Both the position numbers and the translations under genes were made by a program. DNA of 64,000 nt from Adiantum capillus-veneris (Eukaryota; Streptophyta; Polypodiopsida; Polypodiales; Pteridaceae), in NCBI GenBank assembly GCA_014529385.2, contig CM043951.1:108972469-109036468 (forward strand). Reading direction: 5' to 3'. The notes under the pieces are model-generated. The model was not told where the DNA came from and ran no database searches. It saw nothing but the letters and a program-made list of their open reading frames with translations. Shown piece after piece: positions 16,434 to 28,065 of this stretch. Each line of letters opens with the position of its first letter. The stretch's first letter is position 1.

Positions 16434-18608
16434 GTGTTGTTTGAATTTGCGAATCTTAAGAAGATGGTGAAAGGATATGAGTGGAGCTACGTAGTTGAAT
16501 TGGTCAGTGAAAAGACTACATCAAAGTTGAGGTGTAAGGCCTACAGCCATAAATTTAGCGGAAATGTACATAGGATAAAAGAACATGTGTCCAAAATTCC
16601 TCGAAACGTGACAGCTTGCAAAAACCCCCCTAGAGGTATTGAAGAAAAATTTCTTGAGTGGACGCTCAGGGCAAAGAGAGTACATCTTGAGGGCAAAAAA
16701 AAAAAGGGGTCCCAAAATGATGGCTCCATCTATGGCTAGGAACGTGGAGACGCCATTCAAGAATGATCAAAACCCTCCCTCTACCCCTGCTTATAATCAA
16801 GGAGGCTGTCTTCATCCTTTGTTGGAGCTTGTAGCTCTAATCCCACCGCAAGCTCCGCTAACATAAGCCGAAGTGAAGCATGGACTGGAGGATAAGTTGC
16901 ACCAAGTGGTTCTACTTTGCATCAGACATTTGATAAACAATGGTTGTTTGAACTCCATCTTAAGTAGACGCAAGCATTTTTTGCATGTGGAATTCCTCTT
17001 AACATCATTCAAAATCATATCTTCAAAGATGCTTTAATGAGCACAGCGAGGAAGGGTTTTGTGGTACTTGATTATAATAAGATGCGTATAGAATATTTAG
17101 ATAAAGTGAAATCTACATCAGAGAATATTTTAAAGTACATAACTCTTGATTATGTGCCACAGTATGGATGCACAATTACTCTCGATGGCTGGACAATTTG
17201 TCAGAAGAATGATTAGTGTGATATTGATTTGTCCAAGAGGATCCATCTTTGTTAAAGCGATCGATACATCCCTGAAAGAGAAAACTAGTGGAAATCTTGT
17301 TGGCGTATATGAGCGTTCGCTCAGAAGAGCGGGGGGCCTAAAAATGTGACAACCATTGTCACAGATAATGCATCTAAATACAAAAAAACTGGAAAAGCAA
17401 TTGAAGCAAAGTATCGAGAGATTACATGGGTTCCATGTGATGCCCACACTTTGAATCTACTCTTGAAGGACTTTGGAAAAGTTCTTTCTATTAAGCAAAC
17501 TCTTCTAGATGCAAACCACTTGGTGAAGTTTATAAGAGAGCATTCATTTTCTTACAGTCTGTTTAGAACAAAGTCCCCAACCAAAAATTTACAGATTTTT
17601 GGCGTGATTCGTTTTATGATAGCGTATTACGTTTTCTCTACATTACAACAGGTTAAGGTAGCCCTTGTTGAAACAGTGGCAGATAGAAGATGGGACATTT
17701 GGCTTGATAAATATCCCAAGTATGAATCTGTTGCTTTCAAATGCTACCATCTTGTAAACTCTCCTGTTTTTTCGAGAAATGTAGACAAAATTGTTACTGT
17801 CACAAAATTGGTACTATCATAGAGCCCTTCACTCATCTAATACGATTAGTGGACAAAGAAGCCTCTATACTTGGATGGGTGTACTGCTAGATGCATGAAG
17901 CCTCTTGCAAGTTAAAAGATTGTACATCTTATGTAGGAAAAGAGAAAGCCATGATGATGTCGTTTGTTCGAAAGATGATAGGAGCAACTCCCACTCCTTT
18001 ACATGGAGCAGGGTTCTTCGACTTAAGTCCCAAGTTTCAGATGTATGATCGATCTTCAAACAATGAAGTGATTAATGATTTCAAGAAGTGTGTGCCCAAC
18101 TAGTAGGCAATGTGGATGGACAAGTGGCATACACACAAAAGACCGCCAATACTAGCAGAGAAGGAATGTTTGGGGATCCTTAGCATATAGATGCTATCAA
18201 GACGATGAATGCACCAGTTTGGTGGAAGGAGTATGATGGAGAAAAAGTGGAACTTCAATATGTGGTTGTGAGAGAATTGTTTGTTGCTTCCTCAAGTGGT
18301 AGTTGTGAAAGAAATTGGTGTTCATTCTCTTTTGTGCAGACTAAAAAACAAAATTGATTAAGTCCTAAACGAGCTGCAAAGTGGTGTATGTATTTTGTAA
18401 CATGCTACTTATGCATAAGCTAACAAAGTTAGCCACACGTGCCACTGAAAAAATCTTTAGACGCTTTCAAACACACAAAGCAATTGCAAATGAGCTCAAC
18501 CCCAATGATAAAATGGAATGGAATCCGGAAGACATTGATCTGAAATGTTCAGATGTCAAAGAAATTGATGACATGGTGCCTGCGATTGAGAGGACGGATG
18601 AGCTATAA
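16434..18608 (+). pseudogene. Degenerate hAT transposase (BED - DUF659 - dimerisation region)
   Basis: Fragments in several frames line up in the order of plant hAT transposases. A BED zinc-finger-like segment (16434-16739, with LRCKAYSHKFSG...RIKEH) has lost its second cysteine: CKAY where CxxC is usual. Near 16975-17200 the sequence reads ACGIPLNII, then GCTITLDGW. VTDNASKYK and WVPCDAHTLNLLL follow at 17346-17822 (DUF659 and core). Near 18210-18340 it reads WWKEYDGE and SSGSCERNW, the C-terminal dimerisation signature. Stops and frameshifts separate the parts, so it cannot encode an enzyme. Terminal inverted repeats and the 8-bp target duplication were not found. Confidence 0.85.
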
Positions 18609-18667
18609 AGTTTGTACTATATTCATAATTAATTTTGTAATGTGAAAGTTGTGTGGATTTTAGCGTC

Positions 18668-18671
<4 letters not shown>

Positions 18672-18733
<62 letters not shown>
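18672..18733. repeat. (TC)n microsatellite, about 62 bp
   Basis: An uninterrupted TC dinucleotide run lies just after the hAT remnant. ORFs on the opposite strand reading Arg-Glu repeats come only from this tract. Confidence 0.95.
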
Positions 18734-18736
<3 letters not shown>

Positions 18737-18930
18737 GTCTCTGTTTCTCTCCATCTTCTTTCTATCATTGTCGGAGAGAGGGAGGGAGAGAAAATAATAC
18801 TTACACAATTGCAACAACATTTGACATGTTCATTTGTTCCAACAAATAAAGATTTACAAATCAAAAAGAGGTTTTAGTTACAAATCTTGAGATTTAAGAT
18901 ATAAAAAGAGCTCATTATTCTTTGGGAGAT

Positions 18931-20167
18931 TTAATTTAGATCATAAACTGGCTTCGCTAGAAGATCATATACGCAAAATTTTGTATTACCGAATGAATCG
19001 CTTGGACTAGCATTGCCTATCTCTTCTTTGATTACAGGCTCATATCTTGCCTCGTACCATGCCAACTTTCTTTCCAACTCTGATATACAAGCGTGCAACA
19101 TGGTTGGGGTCTCGCCTTGACTTGCCAGATCCACGCCTTGGATTGCGAGCTACTCAATGATCGTTGTTTCCTCGAGCAAATAGGTGTAGCTCCTTTTGCG
19201 AGGAGGGTCTTCTTGATTGGCTTCTTGGGCATGAATCTTCTCAATTGGGCGTCCTTTGCCGACGCCTCCTATAGTGGGACGATCGTTCCGATCTACTTTG
19301 AGCCGCAATACGTAATAACAATAGCATTGTTGCACAAAGTAAATTGCCACTTGACTATTATTTGGTGGCAATCTGTATACTTGGATAAATCTTGAAAGCA
19401 TATTTCTTGCGAGAAAAGCTTGTTTCTTATGGGACAATGACTCTTGTAATGACCTAGGTCATTACACTCAAAGCAACGAACATTTGGATGTTGCGGTTGA
19501 GTTATTATAGTTACTGCTACTACAGGGCGAGGTTGATAAGCTTGATTAGTAGGTTTAGGGCTCCAATTGTTTGGTCTGGCCCTTTGATTTGTAAATTTTC
19601 CTCTTCCCTTATTCCTAGCAGTCTCTTTAGCCAGAGGTGTTTCCCTTAAAAGAGCATCCTGAAGTGATGTGGGTCTCATTGCTTCTAGACGGGTATCCAA
19701 GGGATGATTCAATCCTTGACAGAACCATGTTACCTGCTGTGCAATGGACATTTTTGGGGCATATCTTTGCAAGGTTATGAATTTGGAGTAGTACTCTCCC
19801 AACGATAAGGATAGCTGTTTTTGAACAAAGAAGTCATTCATTTTGGCATCTCGATGAGCAGTTAGAAGATATCGTGCTATAATCACTCCTTTGATATCCT
19901 CCCAAGACTGGGAAGATCCTTAAACTCCCAAGTCCTTGCAATGTTGTTTCCATCATATTTTTGCATTGCTAGAAAACGAAACATCGCAAGCATTGTTTGG
20001 TTTACAGGTTGGGTTCCTGCAACTTCAAAATAGTCTTTCATTGCCTCAATCCACGCTTCAGCATTGCGTTCAATATGGGCTCCCTCACCTTTGAATGTGG
20101 GTGGTTGGGCTTGTTTCAGGAGAAGTTTTTTCTCCTGTACGACTGTGTAGAAAGCATTCATAGTCAT
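18931..20167 (-). pseudogene. Gypsy gag fragment (frameshifted)
   Basis: On the minus strand the frame starts at 20167 with QPPTFKGEG...AEAWIEAMKDYF, a Gypsy capsid start. It breaks near 19885 and resumes at 19886-19293 with a YYSKFITLQRYAP capsid part and the zinc knuckle CFECNDLGHYKSHC (CX2CX4HX4C). Further broken frames reach 18931. No protease or pol follows to the left, so the 3' part of the element is missing. The primer-binding site at 21290-21301 belongs to the same orientation. Confidence 0.8.
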
Positions 20168-21289
20168 ACGCTTGTCGATGGTTTGATTAAGACTTAACGC
20201 AATACCAAGTGCTTTAAATTTTCACAACTCAAGACAAAATTTGGAGAGAAACTAACTTTATTAAATTCAAGATGCCATAACTTTATTTATATCAAGATAT
20301 GTACAAAGTTGAGATCTCATCGAGAAGCTAGATGAGTTTCTTTTTATTTTATCATAATATATACAAACGTTTGCTTTGCTAAAAAGTTATATGATTCTTA
20401 GAGCTGAATTCCCAAGAACAGTGGTAACACCATATTAGTGAGTTTGAGACTTTAAAGATAATTTGGGAATCACCAATGTTTTGAAGATTTGTCCATATGG
20501 ACAAATCTAAAACTCCTTTTTAAGATCAAAGCCTTCCCCAAGTAGTATTTGAAATGGTTTTTCAAGCCATGCTCTCAAAAATTTGACTAAGATTTGGCCA
20601 TGTGGTCATATCTTAAGTTTGTTTTGAAAGTAGAAATTGGAAAATTCCCAAACTCATCAATATGGTGTTTGGTACAATCGATAGGTATTTATGGATAAGT
20701 TTTTACAATCCACTATCTTGTCTGAGTAGTAGCTTATATACACATCTTCACGGGGTTTATAGAATACAAGACTCTTATTTTGGGAAAATATGTCAGGGAC
20801 AAAAATGGGTTTGATCCTATAAGTAAGGATCACTTTCACCACTTGATTGAAAACCCATTCATTTAAGGTCATGTCAATGCCATCTTCAGAGATAATGGTA
20901 TAGTCATACCTAGTAGTACCAAGGAAGAAGTAAAGCTGGATAACTCGCAGCTCTTCCCCCAACCGAAGCTTCTTTAGATCAGAGGAGAGGCATCCGAGAT
21001 TCTTTGCATTGATCTAAAAGATGTCACCGTCTCATCCCCATGCAAGTTCCCATCCCCTTTGGATTCTTGTTGATGGAGGAGAGAAAGCCTTCATCATGTT
21101 TCATCCAAAAGAAAAATTTGAAGAGTGACAAGCCTCAAAAATCCATTATCTCAAAGGTCTTGAACTTGCGATTACTCAATGTCGACATCTTCCTGAATCA
21201 TAGATGCTGCTAAGTTCTCAAACTTAAGTCTCTAATTCATTTTTTTCAAGTTTTCAAACAATAACGATTTTTCCACTTTCCTAACGTAG
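20168..21289 (-). other. Leader of the Gypsy fragment, with an unrecognised ORF at 20657-20962
   Basis: The 1.1 kb lie between a minus-strand primer-binding site and the gag start. A 101-codon frame at 20962-20657 (starting MGEELRVIQLYFF) has normal amino-acid composition but no family I recognise. It could be chance or captured sequence. Confidence 0.4.
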
Positions 21290-21301
21290 GCTCTGATACC
21301 A
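21290..21301 (-). promoter_or_regulatory. Primer-binding site, initiator tRNA-Met type (minus strand)
   Basis: GCTCTGATACCA on the plus strand is TGGTATCAGAGC on the minus strand, the standard complement of plant tRNA-iMet. An LTR should begin a few bases to the right, and TGTGAGGTATCC starts at 21304. No second copy of that LTR was found in the window. Confidence 0.7.
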
Positions 21302-21303
21302 CG

Positions 21304-22963
21304 TGTGAGGTATCCTCCCCGTTACCATAGCTGTTTGGCAATAGGAGGGTACCTGACACGTTGCTAGTTGAGAAAGCATAGTCACATAGACAAGATTTCT
21401 ACTAGACAGACTCTCGTTACCAAGTAACTTGAATCCGATCCATTGAAAAGGTTTCCTAGCCCTGTATCACGGGGAAAGCATGGAATAGCACAATAATCTA
21501 ATGTTCCTAACTCTCACCTTCCAAAAGAGAGAAAATCCAAATACCTTTTTTCCCATAGCTTTTAAGGGCACGTATATTTGGGACTTTTTGACTCTTGGCA
21601 CAATGAGTCTCTACTTTCACTTCTCTTAATAAGAGGGAGTAGAGAGTTTCTCGACTAATTGAGACCACCCATCCTTGAGTGAAAACCTGAGCCAGTCCCC
21701 ACTTTCCACCCCACAGTCACACTTTTTAGCTTGTTTTCCAATTACTACCACATGATTGTTCATACACAAAGTTCCTTTTTATGGTTCCCATCACAAGTTT
21801 GTTAAAACATCCGTTTAAACATGATCAAAGCGGCACCAAAACAATCTTTTCTAGAAGAAAAACAACATACAACCCTTCTTCAATAAAATATCCCAATCCC
21901 AAGAGTTCACTCCTCTTGGCGAGAGTTTATAGCTTGCGGTGTCTTCAATTGCCCGTACAACTAAATTGTCGTGCAATCTGAGCACAAACCCACAATGACT
22001 AACTCGCAACCTGGACACAAACTCACAAGTAATATCTTGCATTCTAGGCACAAACCCACAAGATGTGTGCACCCATATGCACTACTTTAGCGTTCACTCT
22101 GCTAAGCCCTCCTCCCTGGACATCAAAGGGAGTTTTGACTATATCGGTATAGGATTTTGAATGAAGAAGATTCGAGAGTTTTCCTACTAAGCAAACATTG
22201 TTTCCTACTTCAGACAATATATCCTCAAACAATCCTTCCATATTTATACAACTTAAAGAAAATTAACAAGTTTAATTGATGCAGTTTCAAATTGGGACTG
22301 ACCCAATGTTTAGGTAGTTTTCTTCTTCATAATTACTCATGATGCATTGAGCAAAAAAGAAGTTTTTCATGAGCAATAACATCACTTCATGGGATAAGTG
22401 GCACATCCTCATTCATTGGGGCTTTCCTTTGCCTTTACCATCACTGATTTCGGCTTCGTGATCGTGTGGTCCCCATAGCGAGTTCTCTTGGGTCCCATCC
22501 CACTACTAGATACTTAACTTAACTTGAGAAGTTGTAAGCTAAAGTATAAGAATCCAATGGAAGTAGGGTAAATGATTATGAATGTTTTAATTCAAAAACA
22601 TATATGGTTATTCCACACATCAAACCAAAAACATGTGCTTGCTTAATCCTGCCATAATCTTATGATAAACATGCGTTATAACCCATCCACTAATCAAATG
22701 ATTAATCACTTATATCTACTTGCAAGAACAATCCATTATTTTAGTAGGACAAAATTCTTGAATATGATTAGCTAATTCATGCAAGCATCTAGGTTACATT
22801 GATGAAGAATTTTCCATGCAGTCAACACAATTGATTATGTAATCGAACAGTTGGACCTTCATTACTTTGTAATGTAGAGAAATTACCATAAAATAGGTAT
22901 AATGATTGTTGATTTCAAATTGAAGATATGTAAATAAGAGTATAGCATTTGATAATAGAGTAG
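21304..22963. other. Probable LTR of the Gypsy fragment, then gene-free AT-rich DNA
   Basis: The first part is presumably the 5' LTR of the minus-strand Gypsy fragment, but its outer end cannot be placed without a second copy. Between about 21976 and 22066, GCACAAACCCACAA-like units of roughly 40 bp recur three times. I saw no genes. Confidence 0.35.
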
Positions 22964-23061
22964 CAATTGGAAAGGATTCCAATTGAACAATAATATGGTA
23001 GTAATAAAAAAGTATTCCAATTGAATAAAAATATGGCAGCAATTGGAAAGGATTCCAATTG
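22964..23061. repeat. Pair of identical 22-bp hyphenated palindromes
   Basis: At 22964-22985 and again at 23040-23061 the sequence has arms CAATTGGAA and TTCCAATTG separated by AGGA. A partial copy (TATTCCAATTGAATAAAA) lies between them near 23013. The spacing is 76 bp. Confidence 0.75.
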
Positions 23062-23925
23062 AGAGAAGAGATTGATAATAACTTGATTAATAAGTATATT
23101 TACATTACCCAAATGTGCTTTGGAGTTATTGATCTCTCAAAACTTCGATGTGGTAGTCACCAAGTTGTTTGTCACAGCAACAGAGGTCCCTTCTCCCAAG
23201 TGTGTTTAAGTGTGTGTAAAATTGAGTGTAAATGCCTTTTGTATAGAGGTTTGGAGGTGTCTGTTGCCCAAATCAGCCCCATACCTCCCTAGCTCGCCCC
23301 CTCTTTCTAAAAGTATGAGTAGAGGTGTCACAAGATCCTACTTAGCCATTAGAGGTGTCCCAATTTACCCAATTGAGTGATACACCTCATGTAGTGCCCC
23401 CATGCTTATAGTCAATCATACCATAAGAGATGGGCCCATGGCTATGGTTCATTTATGGGCATCCATGGACATACATACACATGCACATATACATACCTTA
23501 GAATTTAGGAATTAATTTATTAACACTAGGATGAAAATTAATTGTTTAGAGTGATCTTAGCTTATCAGAATTTAATTGAAAGTTGTTATAAAAAGACGAG
23601 CTTGAGGATGACAAGCTAAGGTGTCAGAAGTACACACCTCCTATATTTAGTAATTTTCGGAGCAAGTAGCTATTTTTATGGAAATTTAGGACGAGGTAGA
23701 TTTGGATGAGACGGTCGCGTCTAGGTGGGTGCAAGAAACTCAAAACTTACTATGTTTGGACAAAGGTGACAAAAAAGTTAAAGTTTTATTTTTGAAAAGC
23801 TTACATCAATATATTCATCACTAGTACATCAAAGGTGAAACTACCAAAAATAGAAACTTTCTATTTATAACCAAACTGGCCTATTAATCCTTTACATCGG
23901 AATCCCATCTGCAAGGGTATCAGAG
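23062..23925. other. Gene-free stretch
   Basis: The sequence is AT-rich with short ORFs only. I saw no coding, RNA or repeat feature I could support. Confidence 0.4.
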
Positions 23926-23928
23926 ACC

Positions 23929-24417
23929 TTACACAACAGCACGGGGCAATATCATGCCACAGTGCTGGACATTAGTAGATGTTGCTTCCTCTAGCATTGT
24001 TTGTAAAGTCGGCTTGCTTCCTATCTGGTCCTTGTAGATCTTTGCCGCATCAGGATCTTTGAAGAGGGGATGGGCCATTGAAACTTGTTTCACATTTGCA
24101 AAATGTCCTTCAACTATTTGGGGTGCTTGCAGGTGAAAGATAGAATAGTCCCTAAGTAAGTGTAGGACAGGAGGACATGTAGTATCATCCAAGTGTACAG
24201 TTGAGGGCTCTGCACTTGAAGGAGGAGGTACATCCTCTTCTATCCTAGGACATTTAGAAGAGCCTTCAACCCTATCCTTGCTCTTCAATTCTGAATGTAG
24301 TTGTGACACAAGATGCATTCGCTCTATGATTCCAGGTTTGGCTTTGATTTCTTGATGAATCATACTCTCAAAGCTTCTAGTGACTTGGCCCAATAATTGC
24401 TTTATTGTGTTATGCAT
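23929..24417 (-). CDS. Hypothetical protein or exon, 162 codons
   Basis: The frame from ATG 24417 to the stop at 23929 is normal in composition and not repeat-derived. It has a basic, Glu-rich N-terminal part (residues 1-55), a Ser/Pro-rich middle (about 60-80) and a Leu-rich C-terminal part. The frame stays open upstream to a TGA near 24460, so this may be the last exon of a gene whose upstream part lies beyond the minisatellite that starts just to the right. I do not recognise a family. It may also be a remnant of an element-borne gene. Confidence 0.4.
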   Translation of the reverse strand: MHNTIKQLLGQVTRSFESMIHQEIKAKPGIIERMHLVSQLHSELKSKDRVEGSSKCPRIEEDVPPPSSAEPSTVHLDDTTCPPVLHLLRDYSIFHLQAPQIVEGHFANVKQVSMAHPLFKDPDAAKIYKDQIGSKPTLQTMLEEATSTNVQHCGMILPRAVV

Positions 24418-24439
24418 GACTCCATTAGTGCGCAGATCT

Positions 24440-25125
24440 AGGTCAATGCGACGTGGTGGTCAGCAACAGCCAAAGATGAAGAATCTATTACAACGAATCT
24501 CCCTGCAGTGCGACGTGGTACTCAGCAGCAACCTGGGATGAAGAATTTAAACTACCTAACCCCTCCTTGCAGTGCAACATGGTGGTCAACAGCAACCACA
24601 GACGGGGAATCTATTAAACCCAATCAACCTGCAGTGCGATGCAGTGGTCAACAACAACTTGGAATGAAGGATTTAAAATACCTAACCCCTCCCTGCAGTG
24701 CGACATGGTGGTCAACAACAACCAAGAACAAAGGATTTAAAATACATAACCCCTCCCTGCAGTGCGACATGGTAGTCAGCAACAGCAAGAGATGGGGAAT
24801 TTATTAAATCCAATCAACCCACACTGCGACGCGGTGGTCAACAACAGCTAGGAAAGAAGGATATAAAATACCTAACCTCTCCCTACAGTGCAACGTGGTG
24901 GTAAAAGCAACAACCAGTGATGTGAAATCTATTAAATCCAATCTTCCTGTAGTGAGACGCGATGGTTAGCAACAACCAAGAATAAAGGATTTGAAATGCA
25001 TAACCCCTCCCTGCAGTGCGACACAGTGGTCAACAATAGTCAGAGACGAGGAATCTATTAAAACCAATCTTCCTATAGTGCAACACGGTGGTTAGCAACA
25101 ACCATGAACAAAGGATGTAAGATAG
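24440..25125. repeat. Minisatellite, about 63-bp unit (left part)
   Basis: About ten to eleven units share CTGCAGTGCGAC, then GGTGGTCAGCAACAACC, then AAGGATTTAAAATAC and CTAACCCCTCC. The spacing of the CTGCAGTGCGAC motif is 61-66 bp. The array is interrupted after GTAAGATAG at 25125 and resumes in register at 27816. A plus-strand ORF at 24508-24807 comes from the repeat. Confidence 0.88.
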
Positions 25126-27490
25126 TGATAGCCGTTTTTTCGGCTCTTTGTAATTGCCACAGTGAGTTACCTCACCCTACCAAAATCACCCAAACACTGT
25201 GGCTATCCCTACCATTTCACTGTACATAGGCGTGCGTGAGTCACGGGACTTTTCCCATATCTTCTTAAAAACCCTCAGCTAGCTAGTCACTGGGCTAGGT
25301 GAGCCAAAAAAAATAAAAATAATAAAAAAATAAAAGTATATTATGGCCTCTTTGTGTGTAAATATTTCATTGTATATATGGCCTAAATATAGGGATTTTT
25401 TATAATTATTTTGGTATTTTATTTAAATATTTCTACTTAGGTGTGTGTTTTATTAAACCTATGTACACCTTCTTTCATCCTCTTACACCATAATTTTATT
25501 TTTTTGCCAATATGTACATACTCTAACCTCATATTTTTCCTTTATACAAATCACTCCCACATTTTCACCCTTACCCTCGTGAAAACAAAAAATTGATTTC
25601 TACTCATTGGTTACTTTTATTATATTATTTACTTGCATACATTTTCCTCTTTCACCCAAAATAATTCAAGGAGGGACCATATCATATGATTCCAATATCT
25701 TTCCATATCCATAACTCCTCCATATTTTTATTATTATTTTTACTCATTATTCTAACACCATGTGCTCATTGAGCTAAAGTCCATGAATAGTCCATACACT
25801 AGTCCCACCATGTATCTATTTCTTATTTCACCAATAATCCTCCTCCATGCATGGGTCAAGGGCAACTTGAATGCTTTGTATTATAATATGACAAAGGAGG
25901 GGCTCACTCTTGGATGCATTGTACAAATTCAACAAAGGAGGGGACCACTAAAAGACTTTTGCAGGCCTAAAAAACAGGCTTTTTGGTGAGAATTTTGGCA
26001 CCTATCTCCACTCCGAATTTGGAGCGGTGGTCAAAAGAGAAAATGTAGCCCACGCTCTGAATAATCACCCCAAATGTTTTCATGATTTTTGGATCTACCA
26101 GCTGTGAGCTATGATTTTTTTAGTGGACCCCAGTTTTTCCATGCTATGCAGCCACACTCTCTCTTCCACTTTATCATTTTCCTCTTTCACACACACTTCT
26201 CCACTCATCATCCCCATCTCTCTCACCACTCCTCTCTGCACACTACTCACCTTCTCCTCAACCTTGAAGAATAAGAGAAACCATGGTGAACTCATACCTC
26301 CCACACACAATTCCATTCCAAAATTGACCACCTAGTCTCATTTTTCCTCCTCCAAATTACCCATATCTATCAAAAAACCACAAAATTCAGCCTCTTCTCT
26401 TAAAAGACAGCATCATGGTGGTTGATTACTCAGCTTCAATTACCTTGTCTCTCAAGGAAGGTCAAGAGTGGAGAAAAAATGTACCGTCAAAGCTAGTGGA
26501 CCGTCAACAAGCGTCAAAATTGGCCCTACTCAAGACACTTGGAGCATCAACCTTGTAAGAAATCCACCTTTTCTTACCTCTTAAGAGTTTTTCTTCCTTA
26601 TTTGTATCCTACATGGATACTCCCATTGTAAATATCCAATTCCATTTGTAAATTAATACTAACTCTACTAACACTAACCCACTATGAAAAGTCCTATCAC
26701 CTCCATTTCTCTCCTCTCTCTTTCCCCACCAACTTCTTGATAATTCCAAGCAAAAGAAATTAGATAAATTGCTGAAAATCTAACCCAACCATGGTTAGAG
26801 GAGTAACCCTAGCCTTCAAAATTGCTATAAAAGGAGGGTGTAGCTAGCATAAAAGGGGGAGCCATAAGCAAGAGCACTATGCTATAGCTTGAGAAGCCAA
26901 GCTCAACCTCTCTAGAAGGAGCTCTTGAGTGGAAGCTCATTGTCTTATGCATGTGCATGTGTTGTAATAGGGGATTAGCAAGGGAAATCTATGCCATTGT
27001 AAGAGAGAGAGTGATCATTCAATTGAGAGTAGGAAATCTATCATTCTCCTACTAGTGTAAGCCCAACATTCACTGAATCAAGGAGGGTGGATTTGGACTA
27101 ATCTTGGATATTTTGTCTCCCTTCCAACGTGAAGTAATGGACAACAATGATGCGTAAGTGTCTTGTTTTTTTTTTAAGTTCTTGATAGCTTGTCTTTGGT
27201 GTTGTCATCAATCTAGCCATAAATCCCACATACTGTAAGAGGGCGACAGGGTGGAGAGGACTCCCCTGGCCTTAAGACAGTGATTGGGGTGGCTTTTCTA
27301 GTGATGTGTTGTGGTGAAATTTACGCAAGCTATGTTGAACAAGTACTAATCTCACTTTGATTTGTCATGACAGATTTGTAAGAAGGTATTAATGCAACAA
27401 GCACCCCCTCCTCCTTTCTCTCTCTTTCTTAAATATATAGTTGTGTTTGCTTGATCATCGCCAATACGTTTCAAAGCAGCCCGAGCACTA

Positions 27491-27540
<50 letters not shown>

Positions 27541-27815
27541 TATCTCTCTCTCTCGTGTTTTAGTGTGTGAGAGTATTCCATTGGTGTTAGGGTTAGTGTA
27601 ATTCCTTGCTTGTTTGTGGGTTGCTCTAACGATTCTCCTCTTTTGCGTCCTAGTTCGCTCTTAAACTAGGTGGTGCCCCTTGTGTAGTTGGGATTTGGCG
27701 GTGGGTTTATTGTTTTGGTTTGTGTTGTGTTGTGCCCCAGCCCCATTGAGCAGCACGGGAGCCTTGAAGGGTGTCTAGAGGCCACTCTTCTTGTTGCCCG
27801 CCCCGGACCGCCTCA
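25126..27815 (+). mobile_element. Probable solo LTR, 2.69 kb
   Basis: The insert begins TGATAGCC and ends CCGCCTCA (TG...CA) and is flanked by ATAG at 25122-25125 and 27816-27819. Removing it together with one ATAG restores a minisatellite unit of exact length, which fixes both ends. It has no ORF of note and no inverted repeats. TATAAAAGG lies at 26826-26834, with a (TC)n-rich tract at about 27491-27554 in what would be the transcribed leader. The length would be large for an LTR but similar to the 2.3-kb LTRs at 46112. A non-LTR or unknown element with TG/CA ends is the alternative. Confidence 0.65.
26826..26834 (+). promoter_or_regulatory. TATA box of the presumed solo LTR
   Basis: TATAAAAGG lies in a GC-richer stretch, followed 30-60 bases later by sequence ending in a minor pyrimidine-rich region. 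This is a plausible promoter for an LTR read on the plus strand. Confidence 0.5.
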
Positions 27816-28065
27816 ATAGATAACCCCTCCCTGCAATGCGACACGGTGATTAGTAACAACCAAAGACGGGGAATCTAATTGCACATCCTAAGCTACTCCT
27901 TGTAGTATGACACGGAGGTCAGCAACAGTCAATGACAAAGCGTCTAAAGTTTAAACCCCCCTTGCAGTGTGTCACAAGGGTCAACACAACCAAGGACAAG
28001 TGTCTAAGCTTTCTCTCTCTTTGCAGTGTGACACAGGGGTCAACACAATCAGAGGGTCCTAACCT
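27816..28065. repeat. Minisatellite, about 63-bp unit (right part)
   Basis: Four more units continue the array after the insertion (CTGCAATGCGACACGG near 27831, then near 27898, 27961 and 28021). They become more diverged to the right, as is usual at an array edge. Confidence 0.85.

Noticed and set aside
24508-24807. Plus-strand ORF with repeated PPCSATWWST segments
   Set aside because: It follows from a 63-bp repeat whose length is a multiple of three; other units of the array do not keep the frame.
25120-27822. 5-bp duplication agata for the 25-kb insertion
   Set aside because: It would give non-canonical GT...AT ends and an empty site four bases too short for the array; ATAG with TG...CA fits exactly.
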